A stretch of DNA of 64,000 nt from assembly GCA_024653215.1 (NCBI GenBank), contig JANLFU010000006.1, positions 114,606-178,605 on the forward strand, read 5' to 3'. The notes beneath the pieces were generated by a model. That model searched no databases. It was not told the origin of the DNA and saw nothing but the letters and a program-made list of their open reading frames with translations. Origin of the DNA: Candidatus Saccharicenans sp. (GTDB taxonomy: Bacteria > Acidobacteriota > Aminicenantia > Aminicenantales > Saccharicenantaceae). This document shows, in pieces, positions 27,322 through 37,500 of the stretch. The number at the start of each line of letters is the position of its first letter. The first letter of the stretch is position 1. The position numbers and the translations under genes are program-made.

Positions 27322-30300
27322 TCAGGCAAAGGCTTCACAGTAAGCCAGCCAGTCTTTTTCTTCCATCAGGTCGCAGAACAGCGGGGCCGGCGAGTGCCCG
27401 AACTCTCGTTCGACCTTCAGCGTTACCTTGATGCTGAAGAAGACGATCTTGATCTTGACGGTCAGCGAAGCCTGGCCCCAGACCCGGTTGCTGGCTTCTT
27501 CGTAGGTCAGGGCCAGGTAGAATTCGGCCGAGATGCTGATGAGGCCCAAAACGTCCAGCTCTCCGGTGCAGCGGACATATCCGGTCAGAGTCAGGGCATC
27601 ATCTTCATACTTAAAATAAATACCGGCCATCAGGGTCACCCCGCCACTGGCCACGCCGATGTTCATGGCGAAGCTGCCGCCAAACTCCAGGGCGCCTTCG
27701 ATCAACTTGATGCCGTGGGGCTGTAGAACGATGGCAAAGAAACCGCCGCCGCCGAACATGGCCACGGTGACCAGGAATGGATTGTTTTTCTCGTTGAAGG
27801 CAAAACGCAGGGCCACCGGGTCGCCGGTAAAGGGCAGGTGGATTTCGCCGGTGAATTTCAAGTTCTGCAGGGTAAAAACTCCGAAGGCCACGTCGGGTAT
27901 GGACAGGGCATAGCCCAGCCTGGCCCCCGAAGCGTCCACCTTGACTATGGGTTTCCCGCCAAAGCCGCCGTCGGCATCGCTGAACCCGCCGGGTAGCGGA
28001 ATCTTATCCAGCAGTTCCTTGATGAATTTGAGCGGGCCCTGGAAGTCAATGGAGGCGATTTTCGGGTCGACGTCGGTTTTCTTGCCCTTTTCGGTGGTGA
28101 AGGTGAACTTGGAAAACTTGACCAGGATGAAGGTGGTTATTCCCTTAATCAGGTCCAGGGTGAAGTCGGTCAGTTCGCCCTTGACCTTGTAGGTGGATTC
28201 CTTCCCGTTGAAATAATTTATTGCCTCCACGTTCAGGGTTAGCGTGGACTTGGTGCCGTCGCGGTTGGCAATGAAGATCAGGACATCATGCACGGAAGGT
28301 GTCCACTTGAGCAGGGTCTTGATGCCAGCCGGGGTCTTGCCATCGCTTTCATAAACCTGCTCGTTCTTGATGGTCAGAGCCTTGCCGGTGCTGGCCGGGC
28401 TGGTAAAATCGTTGACCTGGTCGATGACGTCCTGGAGCAGGATTCCACCCAGGATTTTGGCCTGGTCGCTGAAGAACTTCTTGGGGTCGAACTTTCCGGC
28501 GACAATATCATTCAGGGCACCGGCAGCCTGGGCCACAGGATCCGGAACGGACTCAGCCAGTCCCGCTCCAACCGGTCCCAGTATCCTGGACAGGCCGACT
28601 ATCGAGAAGCTCGGAGTGGCAATACCACCTGATTTTTCGGCTTTCCCGCCGGCCGCGAAATCCAGGCGGGGCGGATTGAGAACCTGGAAGATAAGTTCGC
28701 CCTTATTTCCTGATGGGCTCAGACCGTTCTTGATGTAAGCCTCGGCATATTTCACCCGGGTGCTGTCGAAGCCGACCAGGTTTTTGAGGGCCGGGATGGC
28801 GATATCCGCTTCTTCCAGCGCGGGAAAACACATCGGCTCGTCCTGCATCTCAAAGGCCGCCGGCGAAGAATTCGGCCTGGCTTCAACCACCTGCCAGGTC
28901 AGCGAGTCTGTTTCGAAAGTAGTGTCGCCTTTTTTCTTTTCCGGGGCGAAAGAAATGCTCTGCCCCATCAGGTCCGGTTTTCTCTTGTCAACAGGGGTGG
29001 TGGACTTTGAATTGTAGACACCGATCACCTGGTTAAGCTTGGCCTGGTTGAAGGCATAGAAGTTTTCCACAAAAACCATGGGCATGCGGAATTCTACTTC
29101 CTGGCCTTCATGGTCGGTGGCAATCACGTGGAATCTGAAATCCTGCCCTCCGACTTTTGGCCAGAATGCCTGCTGGCCAGAGTCGGGCAGGACCTGGGTG
29201 CTCTCTGGAGGGTCGAGCGGCGGGGTTTTCCTGGTAGTAATTCTGACCAGCCTGAAAGGCACTTCCCGGCCGTCGTTTTGCTGGAACGGGGCAGGGAAGG
29301 AGCGGTCCGGGTCCCGGATGACGATGTATTTTTTCTGAAAGAGATAGGCGATGTTCTGCCCGTCTTTCCCCTTATAAAATTTTCTTTCAGTCTCTTTGAC
29401 CAGGGCTGCCCGGTGCCCGAACGGCAGGAGGTAACCCTTGTAAACGACCTTGACAAAATGGTCGTGGCCCATGGTGGCCAGGTGCTGCCAGGTTACCACC
29501 GAGAGTGGCGACATCGGCGACCAGTTGCCGATGGAATCCAGCCAGGCGCCCAGCGGGCTGAGCATCAGCCGGTTAACTTTAACCGGCACGGGTTCGTAGG
29601 CGGACTTATCGGGATTCTTCAGAGTAAAGTTGCTGCTCAAATGAACGATCTGGTGCCGGTCGTTGGGGTCGAGCGAAAGACGTGGCCGGGTCTTGTGTTC
29701 CGGATCAGGGCCAACCAGGTTATCGAGGTCCACGTCTGGGGACCACACGGCCCGGACCGCCAGGTAGGGGTTGTCTGATTCGGCTACGGTGCCGTCGGGG
29801 TTAAGGGCCGCCAGGCGGGTATGCCAGAGCTCCGTCCAGCCGGCGGTAGATGTGGCCCCGGCCGTGTGCAGCCAGACATTGTAGGCATTGGGAGAAAGAA
29901 TCAGCCGGTAGGGCATTTCAATGGCCGTCTGGAATTTCTCCGGCGGCGCAGGCTTGAGCGTTGCCCTGAGAGTGGCGCTGACCTGGGCCTGGGACAATTT
30001 GCTCTGCTTCAGGTAAAGGGTCTGGGTTGAAGGACCCGTCTGGGTCAGCAAGGAGCGGGTTGAAGCAGCCGGGGTTCCGGTTTTAGGCTGGACTGTTTTC
30101 GGAGTGGTTTGTCCCGGAACAGAGGGGGGCAGGGCCACCGGAACCAGGCTCGGCTGGTAAAGGTGCCAGGCCAGGAGTGATTCCAGGGTCAGCGGGATTT
30201 CTTTGATCTCATCCGGGATTAAGAAGGCCAGCCGGCTCGGACCTGAAATCCTGGAAAAAACCGGCGGCGGTTTCGGGGTCTCTGATTCGGCCGGGGTGCT

Positions 30301-30660
30301 GGCCTCGTAAAAAGCTTCTTCGGCGATGCTCTGTGGGGGGAAGTGAACGATGAGATAGGCCGGCTGCGAGGCGTTTTCCCTGACCAGGTGCGGCCGGGGC
30401 AGGTTCACCAGTTTGAGGTTAAGGAACTCAAAATCCAGGTAGAGCAGGTCGTCCGGTCTGAAGGCCTTAATCAACAGTCCGGTCTGGGGCAAAGCTATCT
30501 GTTTCTGCGGGATTACCTTTTTCTGAATCTGCTGTAGCTGGCCGATTACCGGTGTGGCCCCGAGGATTCCGGCGTAGGAGAGGAATTTTCTCCGGGAGAT
30601 TCGTCCGGGTTTCGTATCCATTTGCCCTTCTTTCTTTTTCCTGGACTCAGGGTCGGTCAT
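27322..30660 (-). CDS. Giant Tat-exported protein of unknown function
   Basis: 1112 residues, ATG at 30658-30660 behind GGAAAGGAG. A twin-arginine signal is visible: ISRRKFLSYAGILGA with R23-R24. An extended Pro/Ala/Thr-rich stretch lies near residues 155-215. The C-terminal quarter (about 850-1090) is a run of amphipathic beta strands with glycine turns (VAMFGGGGFFAIVLQPHG, LEFGGSFAMNIGVASGGV, LTGYVRCTGELDVLGLISIS), suggesting a large beta-sheet or barrel-like structure. No family is recognised. It is the first gene of a two-gene operon and has a sigma-70 promoter and a structured leader. Confidence 0.75.
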   Translation of the reverse strand: MTDPESRKKKEGQMDTKPGRISRRKFLSYAGILGATPVIGQLQQIQKKVIPQKQIALPQTGLLIKAFRPDDLLYLDFEFLNLKLVNLPRPHLVRENASQPAYLIVHFPPQSIAEEAFYEASTPAESETPKPPPVFSRISGPSRLAFLIPDEIKEIPLTLESLLAWHLYQPSLVPVALPPSVPGQTTPKTVQPKTGTPAASTRSLLTQTGPSTQTLYLKQSKLSQAQVSATLRATLKPAPPEKFQTAIEMPYRLILSPNAYNVWLHTAGATSTAGWTELWHTRLAALNPDGTVAESDNPYLAVRAVWSPDVDLDNLVGPDPEHKTRPRLSLDPNDRHQIVHLSSNFTLKNPDKSAYEPVPVKVNRLMLSPLGAWLDSIGNWSPMSPLSVVTWQHLATMGHDHFVKVVYKGYLLPFGHRAALVKETERKFYKGKDGQNIAYLFQKKYIVIRDPDRSFPAPFQQNDGREVPFRLVRITTRKTPPLDPPESTQVLPDSGQQAFWPKVGGQDFRFHVIATDHEGQEVEFRMPMVFVENFYAFNQAKLNQVIGVYNSKSTTPVDKRKPDLMGQSISFAPEKKKGDTTFETDSLTWQVVEARPNSSPAAFEMQDEPMCFPALEEADIAIPALKNLVGFDSTRVKYAEAYIKNGLSPSGNKGELIFQVLNPPRLDFAAGGKAEKSGGIATPSFSIVGLSRILGPVGAGLAESVPDPVAQAAGALNDIVAGKFDPKKFFSDQAKILGGILLQDVIDQVNDFTSPASTGKALTIKNEQVYESDGKTPAGIKTLLKWTPSVHDVLIFIANRDGTKSTLTLNVEAINYFNGKESTYKVKGELTDFTLDLIKGITTFILVKFSKFTFTTEKGKKTDVDPKIASIDFQGPLKFIKELLDKIPLPGGFSDADGGFGGKPIVKVDASGARLGYALSIPDVAFGVFTLQNLKFTGEIHLPFTGDPVALRFAFNEKNNPFLVTVAMFGGGGFFAIVLQPHGIKLIEGALEFGGSFAMNIGVASGGVTLMAGIYFKYEDDALTLTGYVRCTGELDVLGLISISAEFYLALTYEEASNRVWGQASLTVKIKIVFFSIKVTLKVEREFGHSPAPLFCDLMEEKDWLAYCEAFA

Positions 30661-30680
30661 GGCGGCTCCTTTCCTTATAG

Positions 30681-30772
30681 AAAGGTTATTTCTGCGGTCT
30701 GCGGGAGCGCCCTAATGATTAGCGAGGCAGGAATCCAGACGACCTTCTTTTCACCCTCATGAAATAACCTTT
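30681..30772. repeat. 12-bp perfect inverted repeat spanning the leader of the giant-gene operon
   Basis: AAAGGTTATTTC (30681-30692) and GAAATAACCTTT (30761-30772) can pair. In the minus-strand transcript one arm is at the predicted 5' end and the other lies just before the ribosome-binding site, so the whole leader could close into a long stem-loop. Confidence 0.65.
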
Positions 30773-30778
30773 GTTTTC

Positions 30779-30806
30779 TTTATACCTCTATGGGAGGTCA
30801 AGTCAA
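30779..30806 (-). promoter_or_regulatory. Sigma-70 promoter for the giant-gene operon
   Basis: Minus-strand TTGACT (30801-30806), 16-base spacer and TATAAA (30779-30784), giving a predicted start near 30772 and a leader of about 110 bases. Confidence 0.6.
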
Positions 30807-31171
30807 GTTAAAAATTCTTTCCGGTTAAGATATGGTATCCAGGGTAAGGGGAGCATATGGGAGCGGCGAGGTGGTAGTCCGGACATAGGGATTGGATTTG
30901 AAGAAGCTGGGAGATTTATCAGTTTGGTACTTGAAAAATCTAATGACCATCTATCTTGATCATGACCCAGAAAGTTATCATTCAAGCTGCGAGTACCCAT
31001 TCCTCGAGAAAATTTTCATCAGTTAGATTAGCTGGACCAGCGGTTATTTTCGGCGAACAGGATGGAATGCCATTCGAATTTAAAATTCCTGCTATTTTAG
31101 GCTATCATTATTTCAAAGAAGGATACTAAACCTTTGATAAAAGTGTTTTCCAGGAAGGCTGGGAGTTTAAG

Positions 31172-31921
31172 TTGAAATTCAAATCTTTGCTGGCCAGGCT
31201 TTCGGGATTTCACCATAATTTCAGGCGCATCGAAGAATGTTCCACACTCATGCGGTGGCTGGACCCGAGGCCCGGGGAGAAGATACTTGATGTTGGTTGC
31301 GGGGACGGTTTTTATACAGAGAGGATTGCCAGAAAGGGAGCCGAGACCACTGGAATAGATATCCGCAAAAAAGCCTTGGCCAGGGCCCGCAACCGATGCT
31401 CCAGCCTGAAACTTCGTTTTATTGAAATGGACGCAGAGGAACTTGACTTACCTGAAAACCATTTTGACAAGGTTATAAGCTTTTGCGTCATCGAGCATCT
31501 GCAGGACGATGAAAAAACCCTGCGGCAGATAGCCAGGCTCTTGAAACCCGGGGGGAGGTTGTTTCTCTCGGCCGATAGCCTGTCCAACCCGGGTCTGCGA
31601 GCAGAGGAGAAGGAAAGGCACCGCCGGCGTTATCACGTGAATCAATTTTATAACCTGGAGGTGGTTTCCAACAAGTTGCGGCAAGCCGGCCTGGAGCTTG
31701 AGCGCTCCCGGTTCGTTCTTTCGAGTCCGCTGGCCCTGGCCCTGTCCCGTTTTTCCTGGAGACTCGATGACCTGCCGCCGATTTTGTCGCCCCTGCGCTT
31801 CATCGGTTATCTATTCCTTGGAACCGTGGGGTTACTTGCCCTGCACCTGTTCGAACCCCCACCGGAGAAAAGGAAATACGGACTGACGCTGCTGGTAGAA
31901 GCCTCGAAACCACGACGGTGA
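31172..31921 (+). CDS. Class I SAM-dependent methyltransferase
   Basis: 249 residues. Motif I ILDVGCGDGFYTERIA (about 38-53), acidic motif II TGIDIRKKALA, then MDAEELDLPENHFDKVISFCVIEHLQDD and the post-motif LKPGGRLFLSADS identify a Methyltransf_11-type enzyme. A hydrophobic segment (FIGYLFLGTVGLLALHLF) near residue 215 suggests membrane association, so the substrate could be a lipid or quinone; this is inference. The start is TTG at 31172 with GGGAG upstream. Confidence 0.88.
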   Translation: MKFKSLLARLSGFHHNFRRIEECSTLMRWLDPRPGEKILDVGCGDGFYTERIARKGAETTGIDIRKKALARARNRCSSLKLRFIEMDAEELDLPENHFDKVISFCVIEHLQDDEKTLRQIARLLKPGGRLFLSADSLSNPGLRAEEKERHRRRYHVNQFYNLEVVSNKLRQAGLELERSRFVLSSPLALALSRFSWRLDDLPPILSPLRFIGYLFLGTVGLLALHLFEPPPEKRKYGLTLLVEASKPRR

Positions 31922-32091
31922 TATTAGCAGGGCGGCAATTTTCACCTCTTGCACTGAAAGGGGGGTAACTCGCCTTAATGATAGTCTGGGGATGATGGCA
32001 AAAAAGACCAATTTACACTTTCTCTATCTCATTGGAGTTTCACCAAGATTTTTTTGATACCTGTTATGGAAATCAGTCTGACTTTCTCTTC

Positions 32092-32487
32092 TTATACAGT
32101 CTTTTCCTGGTAAATCTGGATGAGGTTACCGCAGGTATCATCGAGTATGCCCACAATGGCCGTGCCGAAATCGGTCGGCTCCAGGGTAAAATTGACCCCA
32201 TTTTCTTTAAGGCGGGCAAATTCTTCCTTGATGTTATCTATGGCAAAAGCGGCAATGGGAATTCCATCCCTGACCAGAGATTCTTTAAGGGCTTTCATGG
32301 CCGGGTATTCAGCATTGGGTTCAAGAAGAAGCTCCGGACCTTCCGGGTCTTCGGGTGAGACCAGGGTCAACCAGCGGGCTTCACCGAGGGGGATGTCCTT
32401 TTTAAGAATGAAGCCGAGCTTTTCTGTGTAGAAACGCAGAGCCTTGTCCTGGTCCGCCACCGGAATGCTCAAAAGCCGTATTTTCAT
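32092..32487 (-). CDS. VOC (glyoxalase/bleomycin-resistance) family protein
   Basis: 131 residues. Two beta-alpha-beta-beta-beta modules: the first is MKIRLLSIPVADQDKALRFYTEKLGF, the second IPIAAFAIDNIKEEFARLKENGVNF ending GNLIQIYQE. Members bind a metal and act on varied small molecules; glyoxalase activity cannot be assumed. ATG at 32485-32487 behind GGGAG. It lies at the edge of the AT-rich insert but has normal base composition. Confidence 0.85.
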   Translation of the reverse strand: MKIRLLSIPVADQDKALRFYTEKLGFILKKDIPLGEARWLTLVSPEDPEGPELLLEPNAEYPAMKALKESLVRDGIPIAAFAIDNIKEEFARLKENGVNFTLEPTDFGTAIVGILDDTCGNLIQIYQEKTV

Positions 32488-32730
32488 TTTTTGTCTCCCT
32501 CAATTTATAACAAATATATCTTTCCTTTGTAGGCTTTATCAAAATTAAAACTTCAGGTATTGCCTATATTGTAATTTTATAAAACATTGGCACAAGAACT
32601 ATTTATAGATTGTAATTAATATAAAAAATTAGATTTTTATCATAAATAAACAGAATAGCTATTTTAATGACCCATAATCTTGTATTATATCGTGAGCAAT
32701 TAACATTTGCTCGTTAGTCGGCGCATTATT
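32488..32730. other. AT-rich spacer at the edge of the insert
   Basis: 243 bases, strongly AT-rich compared with flanking genes, with no supported reading frame. It marks the left boundary of the AT-rich segment that ends near 34530. Confidence 0.5.
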
Positions 32731-33765
32731 CTAACTATCTAAATATTTGCAAAGATAATTTGGGTTGATAATTTTTATAACGGTTTCATGATGTTGAGTA
32801 TCTGAAATGTCACTCAAAATTATGTTAACTCTTAAGATATTTGGTGAAAAACTAAAATAGTCTATTCTTCCGGTTCTAATTGGATTGATTTCTCCTTTAA
32901 AATTTTCGTTCCAGCAAGCCAAGTAAATTTGTTTCCCCTTAATATCAAGACCATTAAGAAAATCCTTTGTTAAACTTGGTTCTATATTATCGATTGAATA
33001 ACTCAAATGTATCCACCTGACCGCAGGATTGGTGATTAAGTCATATGCATGCTTAAATGGTCCATTCAAACAGATTCCAAATAATATTGACTGATCATTA
33101 TAAAAAGCAGTCCCCTTATAATTTTTATTCCATAGCGTTTCAATATCAGGTTCTGCTTCTAAATTAAGTTTTTCATGTTGCATACCATACCACTTGGAAT
33201 ACCATAACACTTCCAACAAAGTAGCAGTGAAAAATATCACAATTCCTAGAAAAAAGAAGTTGTCTTTCTTAAGAGTAAGGACTCCCCATAAGAACAAAGA
33301 AAGTATTATGATGAAAAGCCAAAGATACATTAGCTTTAAATTTTGCCAAGCTACATAAAGTTTTGGTCTGGGAGATTTCCATTTAAAATAATAGGCATCA
33401 ATCTTTTTTTTTAGATTTCTTTCTAATAGATCCCTATATAGGGATTCTTGTGGGATAGATAATAATTTTGCGGTAGCATAGATCAGTTCGTTCCAGCGGT
33501 ACATATTTGTCAAAGCTAAAGCAGATCTTACAAAAAACCTTAACATTATTATCCATGTAATGATTACAATATACCAATGGTAAGTAGTCGGATAGATAAA
33601 TCGAATTGAAAAATTGCCTAACTTTACTGCACTTAAAAAAGTTGTCGATAGAAGTGCTGTAACTAAAGTTAAACCCCAGGTATTTGTGTGATTTAATACA
33701 TTATATGCAAGAGATACTTCACGACCACATTCAGAATAAAATTTTTCTAACCATTCTTTTTCCAT
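32731..33765 (-). CDS. Membrane protein of unknown function in AT-rich insert
   Basis: 344 residues. Four hydrophobic segments are visible: about 30-50 (GLTLVTALLSTTFLSAV), 62-85 (YHWYIVIITWIIMLRFFV), 145-165 (LMYLWLFIIILSLFLWGVL) and 170-190 (FFFLGIVIFFTATLLEVLW). The C-terminal half (about 200-344) is soluble and contains no motif I recognise. The codons are A/T-ending, unlike neighbouring genes. ATG behind AAGGGGGG. It begins 12 bases after a methyltransferase gene with the same composition. Probably acquired horizontally. Confidence 0.75.
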   Translation of the reverse strand: MEKEWLEKFYSECGREVSLAYNVLNHTNTWGLTLVTALLSTTFLSAVKLGNFSIRFIYPTTYHWYIVIITWIIMLRFFVRSALALTNMYRWNELIYATAKLLSIPQESLYRDLLERNLKKKIDAYYFKWKSPRPKLYVAWQNLKLMYLWLFIIILSLFLWGVLTLKKDNFFFLGIVIFFTATLLEVLWYSKWYGMQHEKLNLEAEPDIETLWNKNYKGTAFYNDQSILFGICLNGPFKHAYDLITNPAVRWIHLSYSIDNIEPSLTKDFLNGLDIKGKQIYLACWNENFKGEINPIRTGRIDYFSFSPNILRVNIILSDISDTQHHETVIKIINPNYLCKYLDS

Positions 33766-33777
33766 ATAACCCCCCTT

Positions 33778-34419
33778 TTATTTTGTTGCAATTAAATGAA
33801 TGTTTTTAGGGTTATCTACCCTATATTTTTTCATAAACTGGATATTATTGAAACCTGAATCTTTCAGAAAAGTAGAAACCTCGTCCAAAGAGTAGGGTTT
33901 AACAAAAGTTTTCTTCGGTGAAATTAGTCCCTCGTTGAGAGGACAATTAATATATTTTTTACCTATAACCCCCGAATAGCCTCGAAAAGAAGCTATAAAA
34001 ACACCATCTTTTTTAAGACATCTATGTATTTTTTCAAGCATTTTTTCTCTTTCTGATTTTGGGCAAATAGTTTCCAGAACAAAAGTGCAGATGATTATAT
34101 CAAATTTAGTATTCGAGAAACTTTTTAATATTTTGCCTCCTTTTTTTACAAACAATAAATAATTTGATTTAAATTTGTTTATAGTACTTTCGAGCTCATA
34201 TACGTATAAATTTACGTTTCTAATAGTGTCTGCTATAAATAAAATATTTCGTAAATTTCCAGCTCCAATTTCTAATATATTTTGTCCCGGCTCGATTATG
34301 TTTTCTTTTACTGAAGTTAATACACTAAAAGTTGGGGCAGCGAAATTAGAAGCAGAATTAGAATGTAATAAATTTTTGGCGCATTCTTTTAATTTACACC
34401 TATGACCCGAGTAATACAT
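33778..34419 (-). CDS. SAM-dependent methyltransferase in AT-rich insert
   Basis: 213 residues. Motif I is ILEIGAGNLRNILFIADT (about 48-65), followed by an acidic residue in VYELES, the hydrophobic motif FDIIICTFVLETICPK and the LKKDGVFIASFRG strand. The N-terminus has a cysteine pair (HRCKLKECAKNL). The substrate is unknown. It forms a two-gene unit with the downstream membrane protein. Composition is strongly AT-rich. ATG at 34417-34419 with a weak ribosome-binding site. Confidence 0.8.
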   Translation of the reverse strand: MYYSGHRCKLKECAKNLLHSNSASNFAAPTFSVLTSVKENIIEPGQNILEIGAGNLRNILFIADTIRNVNLYVYELESTINKFKSNYLLFVKKGGKILKSFSNTKFDIIICTFVLETICPKSEREKMLEKIHRCLKKDGVFIASFRGYSGVIGKKYINCPLNEGLISPKKTFVKPYSLDEVSTFLKDSGFNNIQFMKKYRVDNPKNIHLIATK

Positions 34420-34534
34420 CTTTTTTAGAAATATGTAGATTGAGAATTATTGTCAAGATAATTTGATGAAATTATGCGCAAAGAAAATGAGTTATTGATA
34501 ATGATTAGTTATCCCTTCCAAAGGGGAGGATAAG

Positions 34535-37500
34535 TTAATTGTAATCGGACCAGGGTTTGATTTTCAATTCAGTTAGCTTTCTGGCACGCAGGGCGGAGAC
34601 GAAGGCTTCGGCCAGCTGCAGGTTGGTGATGACCGGGATGCCCAGGTCGATGGCCAGGCGACGCATCCGGTAATCGGAATCGAACTCCGCCGGTTTTCCG
34701 GCATGAGGAATGGAAATAAGAAAGTCTATTTTTTTATCCATCAGGAAGTCTTTCAGATTGGGCTGGTGGGGCTGGTGAATTTTATAAAGCATGATGCTTT
34801 CGATTCCGTGACGTCTGAGGAACTTAGAAGTGCCCTCGGTGGCGTAGATGGTGAGCCCGGTTTTCGCCAGTTCCCTGGCCGCGGCCAGAAACTTCTGCTT
34901 GTTTTCTTCACCGCCCAGGCTCAGCAGGATGGACTTTTCCGGGAGTCTGTAGCCGGCAGCCAGCATGGCTTTGAGCAGGGCTTCGTGGACATCGTCACCC
35001 AGGCAGGCCACTTCACCGGTTGAAGCCATCTCCACCCCCAGCCTCGGGTCAGCCCCCTTGAGCCGGGAAAAGGAAAACTGCGGAGCCTTCACTCCCACAT
35101 AATTAAGTTCGAATACCGAGCGACTGTTGCTAACAGAAAGTCCCAGCATGGCTCTAACTGCCAGCTCGATAAACGGAATGCGTGAGACCTTGGAGACAAA
35201 GGGCAGCGAGCGTGAAGCCCGCAGGTTGCATTCTATGACTTTGAGTTCATTATCCCTGGCCAGGAGCTGCAAGTTGAAGGGGCCGGTTATCTTCAGGGCC
35301 CGGGCAATTTTTTCCCCGATGAGGCGGGCTCGTCTAATTGTTTCAAGGTAAAGTTTCTGCGGGGGCACGACCATGGTGGCATCGCCCGAATGGACGCCGG
35401 CGTTTTCTATATGTTCGATGATGGCTGAAGCCACCACCTTGCCGCGGCTGGCCACGGCTTCGAGCTCGATTTCCTTGGCCCCGACGATGAACTTGGAAAT
35501 GACCACCGGATGTTCCGGTGAGACCAGCGAAGCCCTTTTCAGATATTGCTCCAGATAGTTTTCTTCAAACACCAGGCTCATGGCCGCGCCACTGAGCACG
35601 TAAGAAGGTCTGATGATCACCGGGTAGCCAACCTCGGCACAGAATTTCCGGGCTTCTTCCAGGCTGGTGACTTCTTTCCACGGCGGCTGGTCTATGCCGA
35701 GTTCATCAAGGAGCTTAGAAAATTTATGCCGGTCTTCAGCCCGGTCGATGCTTTCAGGTGAAGTACCCAGCACCCTGACTCCGGCCTGATGGAGTTTAAG
35801 CGCCAGGTTATTCGGTACCTGGCCTCCCATGGAAATTATGACTCCAGCCGGTTTTTCTTTCTCATAAATATCAAGCACCCTCTCCAGGCTGAGCTCATCA
35901 AAGTAAAGCCGGTCGCACATGTCGTAATCGGTGGAAACGGTTTCCGGGTTGTAATTGACCATTATGGTCTGGTAACCGAGACGGCGCAGAGTCAGCACGG
36001 TGTTTACCGCGCACCAGTCGAACTCCACCGAAGAGCCGATGCTGTAAGGGCCCGAGCCCAGGACCATAATTTTTTTCTTCGACGGCCGGAAACGGACATC
36101 ATCTTCCGAACCGCAGTAAGTGAGATAGAGATAATTTGTCCTGGCCGGGTATTCTGCAGCCAGAGTGTCTATCTGTTTAACCGCTAGCTTTATTTTCTGT
36201 TTCTTCCTTTTTTCCCTGACTTCCTGCTCGCTGGCTCCGATGAAAATGGCTATCTGTTTATCGGAAAAACCCTTCCGCTTGGCTTCAAGAAAAAGCTCAG
36301 CCGGAAGCGAGCTCAAGGAGAGGCTCCTGAGCTGTTTTTCCATCTCCACCAGCCCCCTCATCCTGTGAAGGAACCAGGGGTCGATTTTCGTCAGGTGAGC
36401 TACTTTTTCCACCGACCAGCCCTTCTTGAAAGCCTCGGCTACGCCGAAAATTCTTTCGTCGGTCGGATGGGCCAGCTCTTTTTCCAGATTTTTAAAGGAA
36501 TAGTTTTCGTTGCCCACAAAGCCGTACATGCCCACCTGGAGCATGCGCAGGGCTTTCTGCAGGGCCTCTTCAAAGCTCCGGCCGATGGCCATGACCTCGC
36601 CCACGGATTTCATCTCCGAGCCAATCTTCCGGGAGACGCGGGCAAATTTTTTGAGGTCCCAGCGCGGGATTTTCACCGTGACGTAATCCAGGGCAGGTTC
36701 AAAGCAGGCGGTGGTGGCTCGAGTTACCGTGTTCTTGAGGTCAGGCAGCGTGTAGCCGAGCATCAGCTTGGCGGCCATGAAGGCCAGTGGGTAACCGGTA
36801 GCCTTGGAAGCCAGGGCCGAGGAGCGCGACAGCCGGGCATTTATTTCGATGATGCGGTAATCGCCGTTTTTCGGGTTCAAGGCATACTGGATGTTACACT
36901 CGCCGATGATTTTCAACTGGCGTACGGCCCGGAAGGCAATCTCTCGCAAGCGGTGGTATTCAGTGTTGGTCAGAGTTTGCGATGGGGCCACCACGATGCT
37001 TTCCCCGGTGTGAATACCCATGGGATCGATATTTTCCATGTTGCAGATGGCCAGGCAGTTGTCGGCTTCATCGCGGATTATTTCGTATTCAATTTCCTTC
37101 CAGCCTTCCAGGTATTCTTCGACCAGCACCTGGCTGGATTCGGACAGGGCTATCCTCAATTTTTCTTCGAGTTCATCTTTTTTATAGCAGAGTGAACTTC
37201 CTTTGCCGCCGAGGGCAAAAGCCGCCCGCAGCATGACCGGAAAACCGATTTTCTCCGCCGCCCGTAGACCTTCCTCAATTGATGAAACCGCGATCCCGTG
37301 TGGTGTCTTCAACCCGGCTTCAGCCAGGGCCTGGTTAAAAAGACCGCGGTCTTCGGTGATTTCAACCGATTCGGGCGGCGTGCCCAGGACTTCAACCTTA
37401 TGTTTCTCCAGCAGTCCCTGTTTCCACATGGCCAGTCCGCAGTTAAGGGCTGTCTGTCCGCCGAAGGAAATCATCATGGCTTCCGGCTTTTCTTTTTCGA

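Larger units (their letters stand above)
30661..31171. other. 511-base regulatory and possibly decayed region
   Basis: The left part (30661-30806) is the promoter and leader of the giant-gene operon, described separately. The right part is AT-richer and holds one 55-codon frame, 30962-31129 on the plus strand, beginning MTQKVIIQAAS and ending YHYFKEGY. It lacks a ribosome-binding site and is preceded by stops, so it may be spurious or a remnant. Confidence 0.4.

Noticed and set aside
30962..31129. 55-codon frame upstream of the methyltransferase
   Set aside because: No ribosome-binding site, adjacent in-frame stops and no similarity; possibly a remnant, kept only as a note.
36365..37195. Long plus-strand frame opposite carB
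   Set aside because: Antisense of an essential conserved gene; no ribosome-binding site and no recognisable sequence.
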